DNA of 64,000 nt from Terebella lapidaria (Eukaryota > Annelida > Polychaeta > Terebellida > Terebellidae): positions 1,240,001 through 1,304,000 of the forward strand of contig OX424561.1 of the NCBI GenBank assembly GCA_949152475.1, given 5' to 3'. The stretch's first letter is position 1; the number at the start of each line of letters is the position of its first letter. A program made the position numbers and the translations under genes. Below the pieces are notes generated by a model. It was not told the DNA's origin. It did no database searches and was given only the letters and a program-made list of their open reading frames with translations. Positions 1 through 11,087 of the stretch are shown here, in pieces.

Positions 1-392
1 TGTGGAATACACGCCGGGTAGCCTACCTAAACAGCTAAAGGCAAAGTCGCCACGATTTCAGATTAGTTTTGATGTTGCCAAGCGCAAAGCGGAAGTGGCC
101 ATGATCGGTAGAGCGACTGTATCACGGCTGGAACACTGACCATCGTAACGCATGATCGACTTGTAACGAACTTGTCTATGAAGTGGATTTACTGACAAAA
201 ATCCAGGTCGTATCGTTTTAGTTTGGTTTCGTGAGCTGTGTCAGTTCGTGAGTTAGCTTGTTTCGAAAAAGCCGTATCGTATTGGGTCAATTTGTCGTGT
301 GATGTGTTAAAGTTAAAGTTATCACATTTGCGCTCTTTTGAGCCGAACTTAATCCGCTTTCATAGGCGCTTTACATTTTAACCCCAGTCTGA
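1..392 (+). other. LINE 5' flank, no host gene seen
   Basis: No coding signal of its own. Bases about 174-250 match, in inverted orientation, the stretch 3180-3255, and they lie just upstream of a LINE endonuclease frame. They are therefore probably the 5' untranslated part of that LINE. The rest is unassigned. Confidence 0.45.
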
Positions 393-1107
393 GTGATTGT
401 ACTTGGAGCAGCCACACTCAAAGCGCTGTATAACAGTGGCGCTTATTCATCATTTGAATACATTGATGCGTCCATTTCACTAGGATCACAAGCTTTGCGC
501 CTGGTGACAATTTATCGTCCACCTTCTCAGTCAAAAACGGGGCAGTCCATCGAAACATTATTGAAAGAAATGTCTACCTTTCTGGAATACCTGACCATAA
601 GTCCAGGAAACTTGCTACTAACGGGTGACTTTAATATCCATGTTGATAACCAGATGAACAGTGACACTCGGAGATTCAACGAACTTTTAGAATCCGCAAA
701 TCTCACTCAGCTCGTGACAGAGCCCACACACACCAGTGGTCACTGTTTGGATTTGGTGATCACTCGCAAATGTGATTCGACTGTTATCAGTGACATATCA
801 GTCATACACAATCTCCTATCAGACCACATGGGCTTAAAATGTACACTGTCATTTGTTAAGCCACTCGCAACCAGAAAACAGGTCACTCTACGCAAAATAC
901 ATGACATGGATAAAGCCGCCTTCATTCAGGATCTCACTAACAAAGTGCCACATCCTGATGATCTTCCACTGGATTCACTAGTGGATCACTACAACAACAT
1001 TTTGCAGGACTCATTGGACCTGCATGCTCCTGAGATTACAGGCACTGTCAGTGAACGACCATATGCACCATGGTTCAACGATAAAACAACTCTGATGCCC
1101 CATACAA
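393..1107 (+). mobile_element. CR1/L2-like LINE, endonuclease domain fragment
   Basis: The open frame encodes the C-terminal part of an apurinic-type endonuclease (exonuclease-endonuclease-phosphatase fold) of a non-LTR retrotransposon. Visible motifs are LLTGDFNIHVD (metal-binding Asn and catalytic Asp), TSGHCLDLVITR, and SDHMGLKCTL, which carries the catalytic SDH. The linker ERPYAPWFND, which normally precedes the reverse transcriptase, is present and then the homology stops near 1090. The expected next part of the linker, rich in Arg and Lys, reappears at about 2925-3000. The copy was therefore split by later insertions. Assignment to CR1/L2 rather than another Jockey-group clade is by general resemblance. 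Confidence 0.75.
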
Positions 1108-1800
1108 ATATACTGAAATAGATGTGGTAAATATGGTTAATTTTCTCATTGATAATATTTTTGTGGAATTTGGTGGTCGAATATTTCAACAAACTATTGG
1201 TATTCCCATGGGTACAAACTGTGCACCATTATTGGCAGACCTGTTTTTATACTCATATGAATCAGATTTTATCCAACATTTACAACGAGGAGGTTCTAAG
1301 AAACTAACATGTAATTTTAATTTCACTTTCCGATACATAGATGATGTATTGTCACTAAATAATCCCAAGTTTGGTGATTATTTGGTTGTCATATATCCTA
1401 AGGAACTTGAAATTAAGGATACTACAGACTCCGCTAATTTTTCCAACTATCTAGACCTGAGGTTGGAGATTGATAATGATTCTAACCTATCAACTAGATT
1501 ATATGACAAACGTGATGATTTCAATTTTTCTCTAGAAAATTTCCCTTTTCTAAGCAGCAACATTCCTATGTCACCGGCATATGGTGTGTTTGTTTCTCAA
1601 CTTATACGCTATTCCAGTCCAAATATGAGGAGTTTGTCTATCAAAGTGCCCAGCTAGTCTCTAAACTTCTACAACAAGGATATGTTATACCAAGACTTAT
1701 AGCTGCGTTTAAGAAATTCTATGGACGTCCTCATGATCTGGTTGATAAATGCACCAAATCGATGTCTGCCATGCAACTAGATCTCTTTTCATGTTAATTT
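1108..1800 (+). mobile_element. Penelope-like element, reverse transcriptase fragment
   Basis: The frame from about 1124 carries GIPMGTNCAPLLADLF, then FRYIDDVLSLNN with the catalytic YIDD box, then YLDLRLEID and KRDDFNFSLENFPF. This series is characteristic of Penelope-like retroelements. Similarity continues in another frame to about 1797 with KFYGRPHDLVDK and a stop, so one frame is lost near 1.62 kb. Only the palm-to-thumb part is present, with no N-terminal region and no recognisable GIY-YIG endonuclease. It sits inside the split LINE (393-1107 and 2908-3002). It is a dead fragment. Confidence 0.8.
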
Positions 1801-2010
1801 TGGGGAATTCATGACGGGTGCCACTAGTGGGGCACGAAATGCTCACTCTTTCCGGAACACCTGATTTCACCTCTTAATGGCCATTTTTGGGGGTTCATGA
1901 GTTTCCCTGTCAATTTTGTTTTCTCTCACTTCGTATGCCTGATATGACTTTCTGTCCCCGGACCATGAGATTGGATAACGGACCCTGTTTTGTTTGCTCG
2001 GAATACTTAA

Positions 2011-2903
2011 AGTACTAGTATAGTGAAAATATGATGTGAATTTATATGAAAGATCTCATTGATCTGAGCAAAGTGGTTTTTACAGCATGTAAATATCACA
2101 ATCCTTTCAAAAGTTATAGCACTTTAAAGACTGAAATTGGCAAATTTGCTTTCTCAAAACAATTTAGCTAATTAGTATGCAAATGAGATATTCATGACGT
2201 CATCGGGGGAAGTTGTTTTAATTAGGTACTTTGCTATGTATTTTTCATTCATTTAATGTTATGATTATTCATCAAAGCTTATTCTATACAGATTTTAATA
2301 TGAATAATCAGTGTTTTCACTTTTTCTGTTGTTGTCAGGGTAACCAGTGACCTGGTATGGCCCATAGCAACCATGGTTGCTAGGGCCAGAAACCCACTTG
2401 GAAGAGGGTATGCACAAATAAAAATGGTGCCAACTTGAGATCTATAATAATTTATTTCATAAAAAATCGACAGAAAGTCTGTGGATAGACTGACTTGGCA
2501 GTTAATGGCCATGACAACCATGGGTAACTACGGCTATAGGGAACGACTGGTAACCATAGCAACAGTACAGTGTATGTGGATATTGACTATGTATGGTACA
2601 TAATGATATGCACTAGTCAGATCGTCAGAACCTTCAATAAGAATCATTATATCATGGCTTGAAATATCCTAATTAAAATTTGTTCCCGTCGTGACGTCAT
2701 GAATTCTCATTAGCATCTAATTTGCATATTAATGAGTTGTAGAACTTTTCAAGTGGCTTCTGTAATGTAGTGCCGGAAAGGCAGTTTCAAATGGCTGTAA
2801 CTTTTGAACGGATAGAGATATTGATATACCGTAAAGACCATTTTGCTCAGACCAATGAGATCTTTCATATAACAAAACATCATATTTTCACTTTACTAGT
2901 ACT
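2011..2903. mobile_element. TTAA-flanked non-autonomous DNA transposon (copy 1)
   Basis: TTAA lies on both sides (2007-2010 and 2904-2907). The ends are long inverted repeats starting AGTACTAGTAWAGTGAAAAT and staying similar for roughly 90 bases. There is no transposase frame. A second diverged copy lies at 48415-49305. TTAA targets are used by piggyBac and Kolobok transposases; which one moved this element cannot be told. Both arms contain a TGACGTCA palindrome and an ATGCAAAT octamer. Confidence 0.75.
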
Positions 2904-2907
2904 TTAA

Positions 2908-3002
2908 TACTGGGTATTGATTCCACGTCTATCACGTGCTGCAAAATCAGTCCGGAGGAAACTGGAGCGGAGATGGCTTAAATCAAAACTTAAGGGACAA
3001 GC
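2908..3002 (+). mobile_element. LINE linker fragment, continuation of the 393-1107 copy
   Basis: Translates to a basic stretch, RLSRAAKSVRRKLERRW, typical of the linker between endonuclease and reverse transcriptase in CR1/L2/Jockey LINEs. It follows directly after the TTAA element and fits as the displaced continuation of the upstream endonuclease. It is only about 95 bases long. Confidence 0.5.
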
Positions 3003-3262
3003 TTTTCAGTAGTTGCAATGTCCAGGTATTTCCGTAGCTTGCCAATGTTTCTGATGGCCATCGAGGCAGTAGACACAACATGGCTGACATGACGACTCAT
3101 CGTCAGAGTGGAGTCGAGTACTACACCAAGGTCCTTGACATTTTGAGAGGCAACCAACATGATGCGACTTCAAAGTAAAACAGCGTACAAACTGACACAT
3201 CACACGAAACCAAACTAAAACGATACGACCTGGATTTTCGTCAGTAAATTTGCTTCATAATT
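3003..3262 (-). mobile_element. Antisense LINE reverse transcriptase fragment joined to LINE 5' sequence
   Basis: On the minus strand 3155-3003 reads NVKDLGVVLDSTLTMSRHVS followed by IRNIGKLRKYL, the thumb region of a CR1/L2-type reverse transcriptase. Immediately upstream on the same strand, about 3262-3180 matches the LINE 5' flank at 174-250. The endonuclease and most of the reverse transcriptase are missing between them. It is oriented opposite to the neighbouring LINE pieces. Confidence 0.6.
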
Positions 3263-4411
3263 GTCCCTACTTTTGGTTCGAACTCGTAGGATCAACTTTA
3301 TGCTTTTATTGGGATAATTCTATTCTTTGCACTACTTTTTGTAACTCTAGACATATAGTGCTGTAGAAATCTAAAGTTCATTGAAAAAAAAATGATGGGG
3401 TCCGGAAAGTTGCAGAAATCACGTGTGCATGTGTACAGATGAAAACATAAAATTTCAAATTGATTCAATCTAAAATACCAAAGTTTTGGTTTCCATTCCA
3501 TTCTAACTCGACTCCAATAAACGAGATCGGGTTTTAACCTGATACACATATGACAATTAACATATATAAGTACAATTTGGTTGGCGACAGCAGGGACGGC
3601 CATGTGTTCCACATCCCCTTTTTTTTGCTAAGCGGGTTCGCTAGGACCCCGGGGGCAATTTCCAATTGGGGCCCAGGAGGGGGCTATTTCGATCCAGGGG
3701 CACACGCCCCATTGAACGGTAGTCTCTCTCCCTGGGATGGTGCGACACAGGCTCTGGCAGACCATCGGGCTATCCAGGGTTCTATCCCCGCAACAGTGCC
3801 GTTACGGCCAGACCGGCCAGCAAAACGCCCACGTGTGCGGGTTCCGGACGCCACGCCCATGGCATTCCGGGCTTGTCACATCGGGCTACATTACCGTGAT
3901 GATGCAATGTCTGAGTAATGCATGAAGGCCGGACTTGTTCGGTGGACTGTTACCTGGTTATAGTTAAGTAATTACGGCGCCCGCTGTGACCATGCCGCAG
4001 TGCGGGGTGCTTACGCCCTAGGTAGTCCAAAATGAGATTTCCCATAAATGCCCCTACGGAATTAACTTATTGTGGTGATGTTGAGTCCAAAATTAATCGG
4101 GTGTATTCCAAGTAAAATATGTTTTGAAGCAGTGTATCACTTGAACATAGAAAAAAAGACATTTTTGTGCAAACTGTAGATTGGAAACTTTTGCAGGTTT
4201 TGAAGATAGATGGTTGAAACTTGGTTAAAAAATACCAAAAATTACACTGGGACAAACAAAATTTAAAGTTGATCTGATGATCCAAAACTATGGAATAATG
4301 GTGATGAAATGCCAATTGCTATTTGCCGATAGCCAATTGTTAGAATTATGAATAAAGTAGCCTACCAAGAATTAATAGAGTATTATTGAGTCACATACTA
4401 TACAAATATAA
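3263..4411. other. Unassigned; contains a GC-rich block at about 3630-4020
   Basis: No gene is recognised. The 3630-4020 block is clearly richer in G and C than its surroundings and holds a short open frame on the plus strand that resembles no family I know. A GGTTCTATCCCC string at about 3777 recalls a tRNA B box, but no matching cloverleaf could be drawn. Bases about 4306-4370 recur inverted at about 7596-7660. Confidence 0.4.
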
Positions 4412-5300
4412 TCACAGAAATAATTTGTGCATGCAAATATAATGAACTCCTAAAACCACCGGGTTCCTCCACATAACCACCTGCGGAGGTTTGTCCACAT
4501 TCTTGCGGAGGTTCGACCACATGCATGTGGAGCCATGAGCATGCACACTGCGAACAACATCTTCCGGTGGAGTGGACAATGAAAGGAGGCAGCCACAGCT
4601 CTCTGAGAGCTCAGTCAGGGCAAGACACCACGAAAGACACATCTCCCTGAGACGGTTCTGTCCTCCTGGGACAGGCGAGGGAAGGACTTTGACTTTCTGC
4701 CCCTATGCACGATTTGACCTCCACAGTGCGGAGCCCCAGAGACTGAGACTCCATGTTAGGGAAACTTAAATGAGAAGGGTGCGGTTCCCACTGATGACAA
4801 TCCAATGAATCCGGTCCAACGGCCCTACAATTTACAAACCCCGGCCCTCTTGACTCACAGCTGACAGCAAGGCGGCGTTCTTTTCTTGCACAGCAGTGCA
4901 AGCGTGAGGGACGACTCTGATGTACCTCCGCAACCCGCGGACCAGTGAGGTCTTATATCCAGATGTCTCCCGATGTGTGGAAACACTCCGTCTCCGCAGT
5001 AGACGTACCTCTACATCCGCGGATTTGTGAAAGAAGTCCGATAATATGCCCCTGCGACGAACCTCGGCACCCGCGGAAGAGGGAGGTGGAACAAACGTGT
5101 GGAGGACCATCCGCAGTGACGACGGAGCTCTGTGGAGCCGCGGAATCTCTGCAGTGACCAGGACCTCTGCAAGGAGAGGACCTCCACAGTGCAGAAGACT
5201 TCCGCAGAAGTGAGGACCTCCGCACCGACGACACCTCCGCAGAGGACGGCAAGGGTGGCTCCGCAAATATACACTTCCGGAGACGGATGAGTTGCGGAGC
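4412..5300. repeat. GC-rich, degenerate repeat of CCTCCGCAG-like words
   Basis: Words related to CCTCCGCAG and its complement CTGCGGAGG recur irregularly on both strands, for example around 4478, 4503, 4924, 4996, 5115, 5168, 5216 and 5240. The spacing is uneven, so this is not a clean tandem array. Open frames here run in several frames at once and look like by-products of base composition. No protein family is recognised. Confidence 0.45.
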
Positions 5301-5904
5301 CAGGGAACCTTTACCTCTGCATGGACTTGGCGTAAGAAGAGACTTACGCTAGATTTGAAGCTTAGCATTAAAGCAGGGTCTTAGTCTAAACCTGGACCCG
5401 ACGTAACCTATCTATATTGTACTGCCCGGTGACTTAGTCTAAACCTGGTCACTATGTACTTCGGAAATATTGCTTATATGCCATGTATTGGTAATAAAAC
5501 CCGTGTCTTTGAATTATTATGTTTTCAGCACTTTTCTTTAACCAGAGAAATAATATGGAATTGCGGACGTCTCACCAATAATTGTGGATAGCGTTTGGAC
5601 ACAGAGACGGGAGGTGCTGCACAAGAACTATTTGAAAAATAAACACAAAGAGAGAAAATATACAAAGAAACAAACACGGCACCAAATAGTAAAATCGCTA
5701 CACTATAAATCCCAATATGCTGTACAGGTCTATTTTGACCTTCACCCTATATAGACTGTAGACTCGTCATCATAAACTGCGCACCACAGACTGAGTACCA
5801 CTGACTGCGCACCAAAGACCATGTGTGTTTTTTAAAAAAAATATTCTGATTATAGCACGAATAGAAAAATGATCAGAAAACATAATTAAGATTGTGTCCT
5901 TAGA
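5301..5904. other. Unassigned spacer
   Basis: No gene. The phrase CTTAGTCTAAACCTGG occurs twice (about 5381 and 5430). AATAAA near 5493 lies in a TGGTAATAAAACCCG context that could be an old polyadenylation signal, but no transcript can be tied to it. Confidence 0.4.
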
Positions 5905-7463
5905 TACCGAAGCTATCTCTCCAATAGAAAACAATTTGTACAATATAAAGACTGTTGCTCAGATAAAATGAGTATTGAGTGTGGGGTGCCTCAAGGCTCA
6001 GTATTGGGCCCTTTATTATTTCTCATTTACGTGAATGACCTACCTTCATCATTACATCACAGTAAATCTATCCAATTCGCCGATGACACATCTGTATATT
6101 TGTCGGGAGATAATATATATGATATTTACAAACAAATGAATGATGATTTGAAATCACTCACCGACTGGTTCCATGCCAACAAACTCTCGCTAAATGTATC
6201 GAAGTCGAATTATATGTTATTTTCAAAATCACGTTCTATACCAAACAGTTTGCCTGAAATTGAAATGTCGAGCATTGCAGTAAAACGCACATCTTGCTTC
6301 AAACTGCTCGGTATTCATATCGACGATAAATTACTTTGGACTGAACATATAAGCAGTTGTAAGATGAAATTAAGTAGTGCCCTTTATGCAATAAACAATG
6401 TTAAACATCTGCTACCCACATCTGCCTTGAAATTAATCTACTACACACTGGTATATCCACATTTACAGTACGGTATTATACTATGGGGAGCTGCTTCAAA
6501 CACTAATATGGAAAAACTAGTTATCATGCAAAAGAAAATTGTAAGGGCTGTTTCTAACGTAGGGTATCTTGAACATACCCAAGGTTTGTTTGAATCTCTG
6601 AAACTGTACAAATTACAAGATATACAACAAATTGAATCTGCTAAATTTATGTATAAATATTACCATCAGCTACTCCCCTCCCCGCTACTAGATATTTTCA
6701 TAAGTACAGAAACTGTCCATACACATGCGACAAGGCAATCCCTACATCTGCGTCCTCCCCCAACTAGTAAAACCATTACCATACGTAGCATACTAAACCA
6801 AGGTCCTTTGATTTGGAACAAGCTACCAATTAATGTAAAAAATAAATTCAATGTCAAAGGATTCGTATCTGCCCTGAGATCCGTCGTGTTTCAGAGGTAT
6901 GGTGATCCTGTGGCACGGTAGATGCGCTCTCTCCCGCGCGGCGATTGTCTCTGCCTCCGGTCCACCTTGCCCCGGCTCTCCCTCGCCGCCTCAACTCTCC
7001 ACCGTCCTCATTTCTCTTAATATTTTTTCAGTTAACTGTTAAATAGGTAATTTAAGCTCTGTTCAATTTCTTTCGATTTTCTCTCATTATTCTGTAGTTG
7101 TGGCTATTTTATTTTTATTTATTTATTTTTTTCATTATGTTTATTTACTTTTATTTGGTTCATTTTATAATGTCACCATTGTTATTTCATCAAGTTGTAT
7201 AGTTCGTATTACTGTTATGTTTCCGCTATTCTCTCTTTCGTTTTGTTACTATTTGCCATTCATCTACTTTACTATTTTAAATGTATTTAAGGGTGTCAGT
7301 TACCAGTTTTTGTTCACCTTGATGTTAATGATTTTTTAAGCACCTTCTGGTTACAGCTCACGCTCAACTGACAACCTTGAGCTGTAACCTATTTCTTGTA
7401 ATTAAATTGTTAAATGTTCTTTTCAATGTTACAGTTCAAAAATAAACCATCCATCCATCCATT
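5905..7463 (+). mobile_element. 5'-truncated LINE: reverse transcriptase 3' half and 3' tail
   Basis: Starting at about 5910 the frame reads RSYLSNRKQFV, then GVPQGSVLGPLLFLIYVNDL (fingers/palm) and the catalytic FADDTSVY box. LGIHIDDKLLW, a YPHLQYGIILWG thumb motif and a C-terminal WNKLP block follow, ending at a stop at 6921. It belongs to the Jockey/CR1 group of non-LTR retrotransposons. The endonuclease and the start of the reverse transcriptase are absent, as in ordinary 5' truncation. A T-rich 3' untranslated region follows and ends in repeated CCAT at about 7447-7461, a microsatellite tail typical of these LINEs. The 317-codon frame is uninterrupted, so the copy is fairly recent. Confidence 0.85.
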
Positions 7464-7784
7464 GCATAATGTTGACCAAGTTTTTGCTTCCTAAGTATGG
7501 GAAGTCGACAGAACAGTAAGTTTGTATGCAATCAGCAATTAGCATTTCGTCACCATATCAACAATTGGCTATCGGCATTTAGCAATTTGCATTTCGTAGG
7601 CTATTCTAGGCATAATTCTATCAACTGGCAATTAGCAATTGGCATTTTCGTCACTGGTATTCCATACAAAACGAAATTACGACTAAAAAGCGTGTCCAAT
7701 ATTTAAATGAAGTTGAGTATAGCCATACACTGAGAGTTTGGTTTCACTTCTTTCAAGTTTGTTCTGTGTGTTTGAGTCTCAACA
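7464..7784. other. Unassigned; local repeats of an AGCAATTGGCATT word
   Basis: Between 7525 and 7660 the word AGCAATTNGCATTTCGT recurs about three times. The part 7596-7660 is an inverted match to 4306-4370. No gene is seen. Confidence 0.4.
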
Positions 7785-8010
7785 GAGCCGTCTAGTAAGA
7801 GAGTTACGACAATGACGTGATAGGCGCCATTTTTTGTCCAATCACGTTTGACGGAAAACAACAATACCCCACACAAAGCTCCATTTATATCATGAATACA
7901 TCGGGCTGAAAGGTCGTTTCTGCCGATGCAAAGCTTCTTTTGGACAAAAAATGGCGAATCACGCTAAAATCTCGAACGGTCATTGTCACAACTCTCTTAC
8001 TAGACGGCTC
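7785..8010. mobile_element. MITE with near-complete inverted arms and a 12-bp direct flank
   Basis: The arms begin GAGCCGTCTAGTAAGAGAGT and stay inverted-similar for about 60 bases each, out to GCCATTTTTTGTCC. The element is 226 bp with no coding potential. It is flanked by an exact 12-base direct repeat TGAGTCTCAACA at 7773-7784 and 8011-8022. The length of the target duplication recalls Mutator-like elements (usually 8-11 bp), but the family is not established. Confidence 0.75.
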
Positions 8011-8794
8011 TGAGTCTCAACAGACCAACTCAGCGTGCGAGTCCAGCAAATGTTACGTCACTCAGGGTCCCACCTGCGTTAACGCAATCACGGTTGCGAC
8101 CAATCAAATTCTCGTATTTCGACAGTAAAATGCAGTGCACCCTGGCGAATGTCCAGGAAACTACGTTTGTACATGGAGCCGGTGGAAAAATATATTCGTG
8201 GTAAGGAAGGCTACATTACGTCGAAATGCCATACAGTAGCTCAATTTAGCAGTTATCAATAAAAATAATAGTTGACAGGCTTCATTTGATCATCATACAC
8301 GTAGTCGTAGGCTGCTTACGGTGTAACAGGAAATCGGCCGCCACCTGCAATCGGCCGCTATGGTTGATCGAGCACTATACTCTGATTTTTCTAACTCGTT
8401 TACACTGTTTTTCGCTGATATTCTTGCGATGCTGAATGCTATCGTTCTATAACTTGGCATATTTCACCTGGGAGTCAAACGGCAATTCGCTACCGAATTT
8501 CACACTTCTATCACGAAAATTGAAAAAGTTGGCAATCTACACCAATGTTAAATTTAGCCCTGTCATTTAATTTCTGGGTCCGCACACAATTTTGTGCATT
8601 TGCTCTGTTTTCTAGTGGTGCAATCTTTCAAAATCAACATGTTTATGTAGAATACACCCCAGAGTGTCTTCTGGTTCAAAATTACAACAATACTCCGATT
8701 CCTAATGGATGTAAACATAATCAAATCCTCGAAAATGCTCAGATTCTTGAGATCCCGTTTTTGGCTGAAATTTAACATTGGGGTAGTCAATAGT
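8011..8794. other. Unassigned spacer
   Basis: No gene is recognised. Bases about 8328-8365 (with GGAAATCGGC and CAATCGGCCGC) recur inverted at about 10167-10205. A short open frame at 8545-8775 resembles no known family. Confidence 0.35.
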
Positions 8795-9072
8795 GCTGTC
8801 TAACACCCTTGGGCAAGGTGTGCATCACAATGTGTCTCGGTTCACTCAGTCGTACAAATGAGTACCCGATTGGCAGTGTTTGTTAATGTACGTATGACTT
8901 AGTCACCTTGCGCCAATGGCTGCAACATATAGGTGATTGTAAATGAACGGTGGTCGGAAAGTGGTTCCAGGCCATAGAATCGGGGGTAATAATTGTAAAG
9001 CGCTTTGAGAATGTTGTAAAACGTTGAAAAGCGCTATATAAAAACCTACAATTAAAACCTACAATTAATTAA
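8795..9072 (+). repeat. SINE-like or LINE-tail-like interspersed repeat
   Basis: The right part carries TAAAGCGCTTTGAGAATG and AAAAGCGCTATATAAA, a tail that I recognise from dispersed repeats of many marine animals. It is followed by a short tandem tail of AAACCTACAATTA (twice). The left part has GGTTCACTCAGTCGTACAAA. There is no open frame. Family assignment is from memory of the tail only. Confidence 0.5.
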
Positions 9073-10239
9073 ACAAGTTAGAAAAATCAGAGTATAGTTC
9101 AGCCCAATAACAGAGTTAAATGTTAGTCCCTTCCTGAGCCGACAACGGTTTCCGCCTGACACCCTGTCACGGTGGGTCACGATTTGTGAGCTTGTTTCAG
9201 AAGAAAACATGTTCTGAATGCATGAAATACACATCGTGTATCATTTTCTTCCCCTCTCAGTTGTTTCCAACTATTCATGTCCCTCAATTTCAAGATTATT
9301 CCATACTTTGTCACTTGACAGCTGTTTGTTTACATTGTCATCATGGTGCAGTTTTGTCATGCTACAAAGCTGCCACTCAAATTAGCCAATCAGGGAGCAT
9401 CATGCAATCAGCTGATGATGGGACTGATGTCATAATCCGGGAAATATCCCCTTTTAGGACTTTTGGCGCCAAACCTTAGATTGAAACATTTCAGCCTGTG
9501 GTTGTATAGGGCTCTGTCCGTGAATAGTGCTAATCGAGCACGACCGATTACGAAAACGACCGCGCGTGAACGGCAGTCATGCGGCGCGACTACATGCATG
9601 ATTAGACATTTTTTGACGTCGCCAGATCTGTCCTATATGCACGAGTTGAATCGTGTGTGTGTGGAAACACGCCGGCTAGACATTATTAAATACAGAATTT
9701 GTGGATGAACTTACACGCACACGCACATGGAAACACCGCAATGAAAAGATTTGCTAAATGACATGAGTGAGAATTTTATTTCAGTAGCCTATGAATCGAC
9801 ATTTTATATTTAATTTATTAAAATTAAGTAATAAATTTTTTATGTTTATTTATATCTACATTTGATTATACATATCCTGGTTATCATTCAGATGCCTGGT
9901 GCATGAATGTCTATATTTCGCCTATAGATTCTAGCTGGGGTATACATATCAGGCATGCACAACAGGAATATACACAACTGATACACGCATGTCATATATC
10001 ACACATGTACACTTCGCTGGGTTCACGCGTGGCCCCTTGGGAGGCCCGGTGCGGGTGCGCATGATGACACATCCACCAGCCAAAGCGACGCGGAGATCCG
10101 CGTCGCTTTGGCTGCACATCCACGAACTTGTGTTTGTTCGCGTGTTTGCTGATCCACGTGTGCACGTTATGATACTGGCGGCCGATTGCCGGTGGCAGCC
10201 GATTTCCGGTGAGACCCTGCTTACGCTGTACATAGAATC
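9073..10239. other. Unassigned AT-rich and GC-rich spacer
   Basis: No gene is recognised on either strand. 9770-9880 is strongly AT-rich and 10010-10200 is GC-rich. The only distinct structure is the hairpin at 10078-10113. Confidence 0.4.
10078..10113. repeat. Perfect 17-bp-arm hairpin
   Basis: AGCCAAAGCGACGCGGA is followed by GA and then by its exact reverse complement. It gives a 36-base GC-rich near-palindrome with a two-base loop, within a GC-rich island in AT-rich surroundings. Confidence 0.9.
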
Positions 10240-10634
10240 TAGGGGTGCTAGAGTAGGCGAGTACTCGTTGACTGTTTCAATTTGACGAGTACTCGGTCAC
10301 AGATTTTTGGCACAGTTACTCAAGTGTAGTTATTCATCTGCTTTGAGAACGATGAATCAGTGAAATGTGACTCTTTCATTTAGAGTGTCATGGTTCGTGA
10401 ACTCGAGCCTATCAGGTGCCTGTATCCATCTTTATACTCCCATTCTAATGATTCTCACATTTGTAGAAAGTCGTTCATGTTCGGTAAACATTGTTCAGAC
10501 TCTCTAGTTGTCGATTTTTCAGCAAGTAAGCTGTTCAACTTCATAAAGTTTGGTGTTTGACGAGTACTTGGTCACAATCCGGTTACTGGAAAACGAGTAC
10601 TTGGTCACAGAAATCTGTACTCGTGGCACCACTA
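10240..10634. mobile_element. hAT-like non-autonomous element (copy 1)
   Basis: An exact 8-bp target duplication ATAGAATC (10232-10239 and 10635-10642) brackets a 395-bp element that begins TAGGGGTGCTAG and ends GGCACCACTA. Internal repeats of ACGAGTACTYGGTCACA lie near both ends. Length, terminus style and duplication size match the element at 49819-50210. No transposase is present. An 8-bp duplication and TAG-type ends are typical of hAT. Confidence 0.75.
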
Positions 10635-10964
10635 ATAGAATCTAGATGTCTAGTACAGCAATAGGCCTACAGTTACTCTTCCCAGCTGTCAATTATGACA
10701 ACAAATCAGCGTGCGAGAATATACTAAATAGGCCTGGAACACTGTTAGGGCCTAATCTTTACCCTGGCAATCGTATTCCAATCTTCCAAAGGCATTGAGC
10801 CGATCGAAAGTACAGGTTCAGCCGTTGCCACGCTAGATCTAGTCACTTGCGATGGTTCTTTCAATCATGACGTCTCTCTTCGGATGAAAAAAAATGCTCC
10901 AAACAAACAATCTCTGATATAACAATAAATACCTCGAATTAGGCTCCCAGAATCTTCCTTAGTA

Positions 10965-11087
10965 CAGCATCGATGTTACAATGACGACCATCCCGGACAT
11001 GCGCCGACAGCAATATCTGGCAAAATGGAATTTTGTCTGTCCGGGATGGTACGGGAGACAGTTTTATCATCGTAAAATCGATGCTGT
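10965..11087. mobile_element. Small TA-flanked foldback, mariner-like MITE
   Basis: The ends read CAGCATCGATGTTACAATGA and, inverted, CAGCATCGATTTTACGATGA. An inner pair ACCATCCCGGACA is also inverted. TA lies on both sides, as expected of Tc1/mariner targets. Total length is 123 bp. Confidence 0.65.

Noticed and set aside
3550-3918. 122-codon plus-strand frame and tRNA-like string
   Set aside because: No homology that I recognise. The B-box-like GGTTCTATCCC lacks a matching A box and cloverleaf.
4832-5368. 178-codon minus-strand frame
   Set aside because: Overlapped by other open frames in the same GC-rich repeat. Composition-driven, no recognisable family.
5371-5530. LTR end
   Set aside because: AATAAA and a repeated CTTAGTCTAAACCTGG suggested an LTR, but no second copy, primer site or coding part was found.
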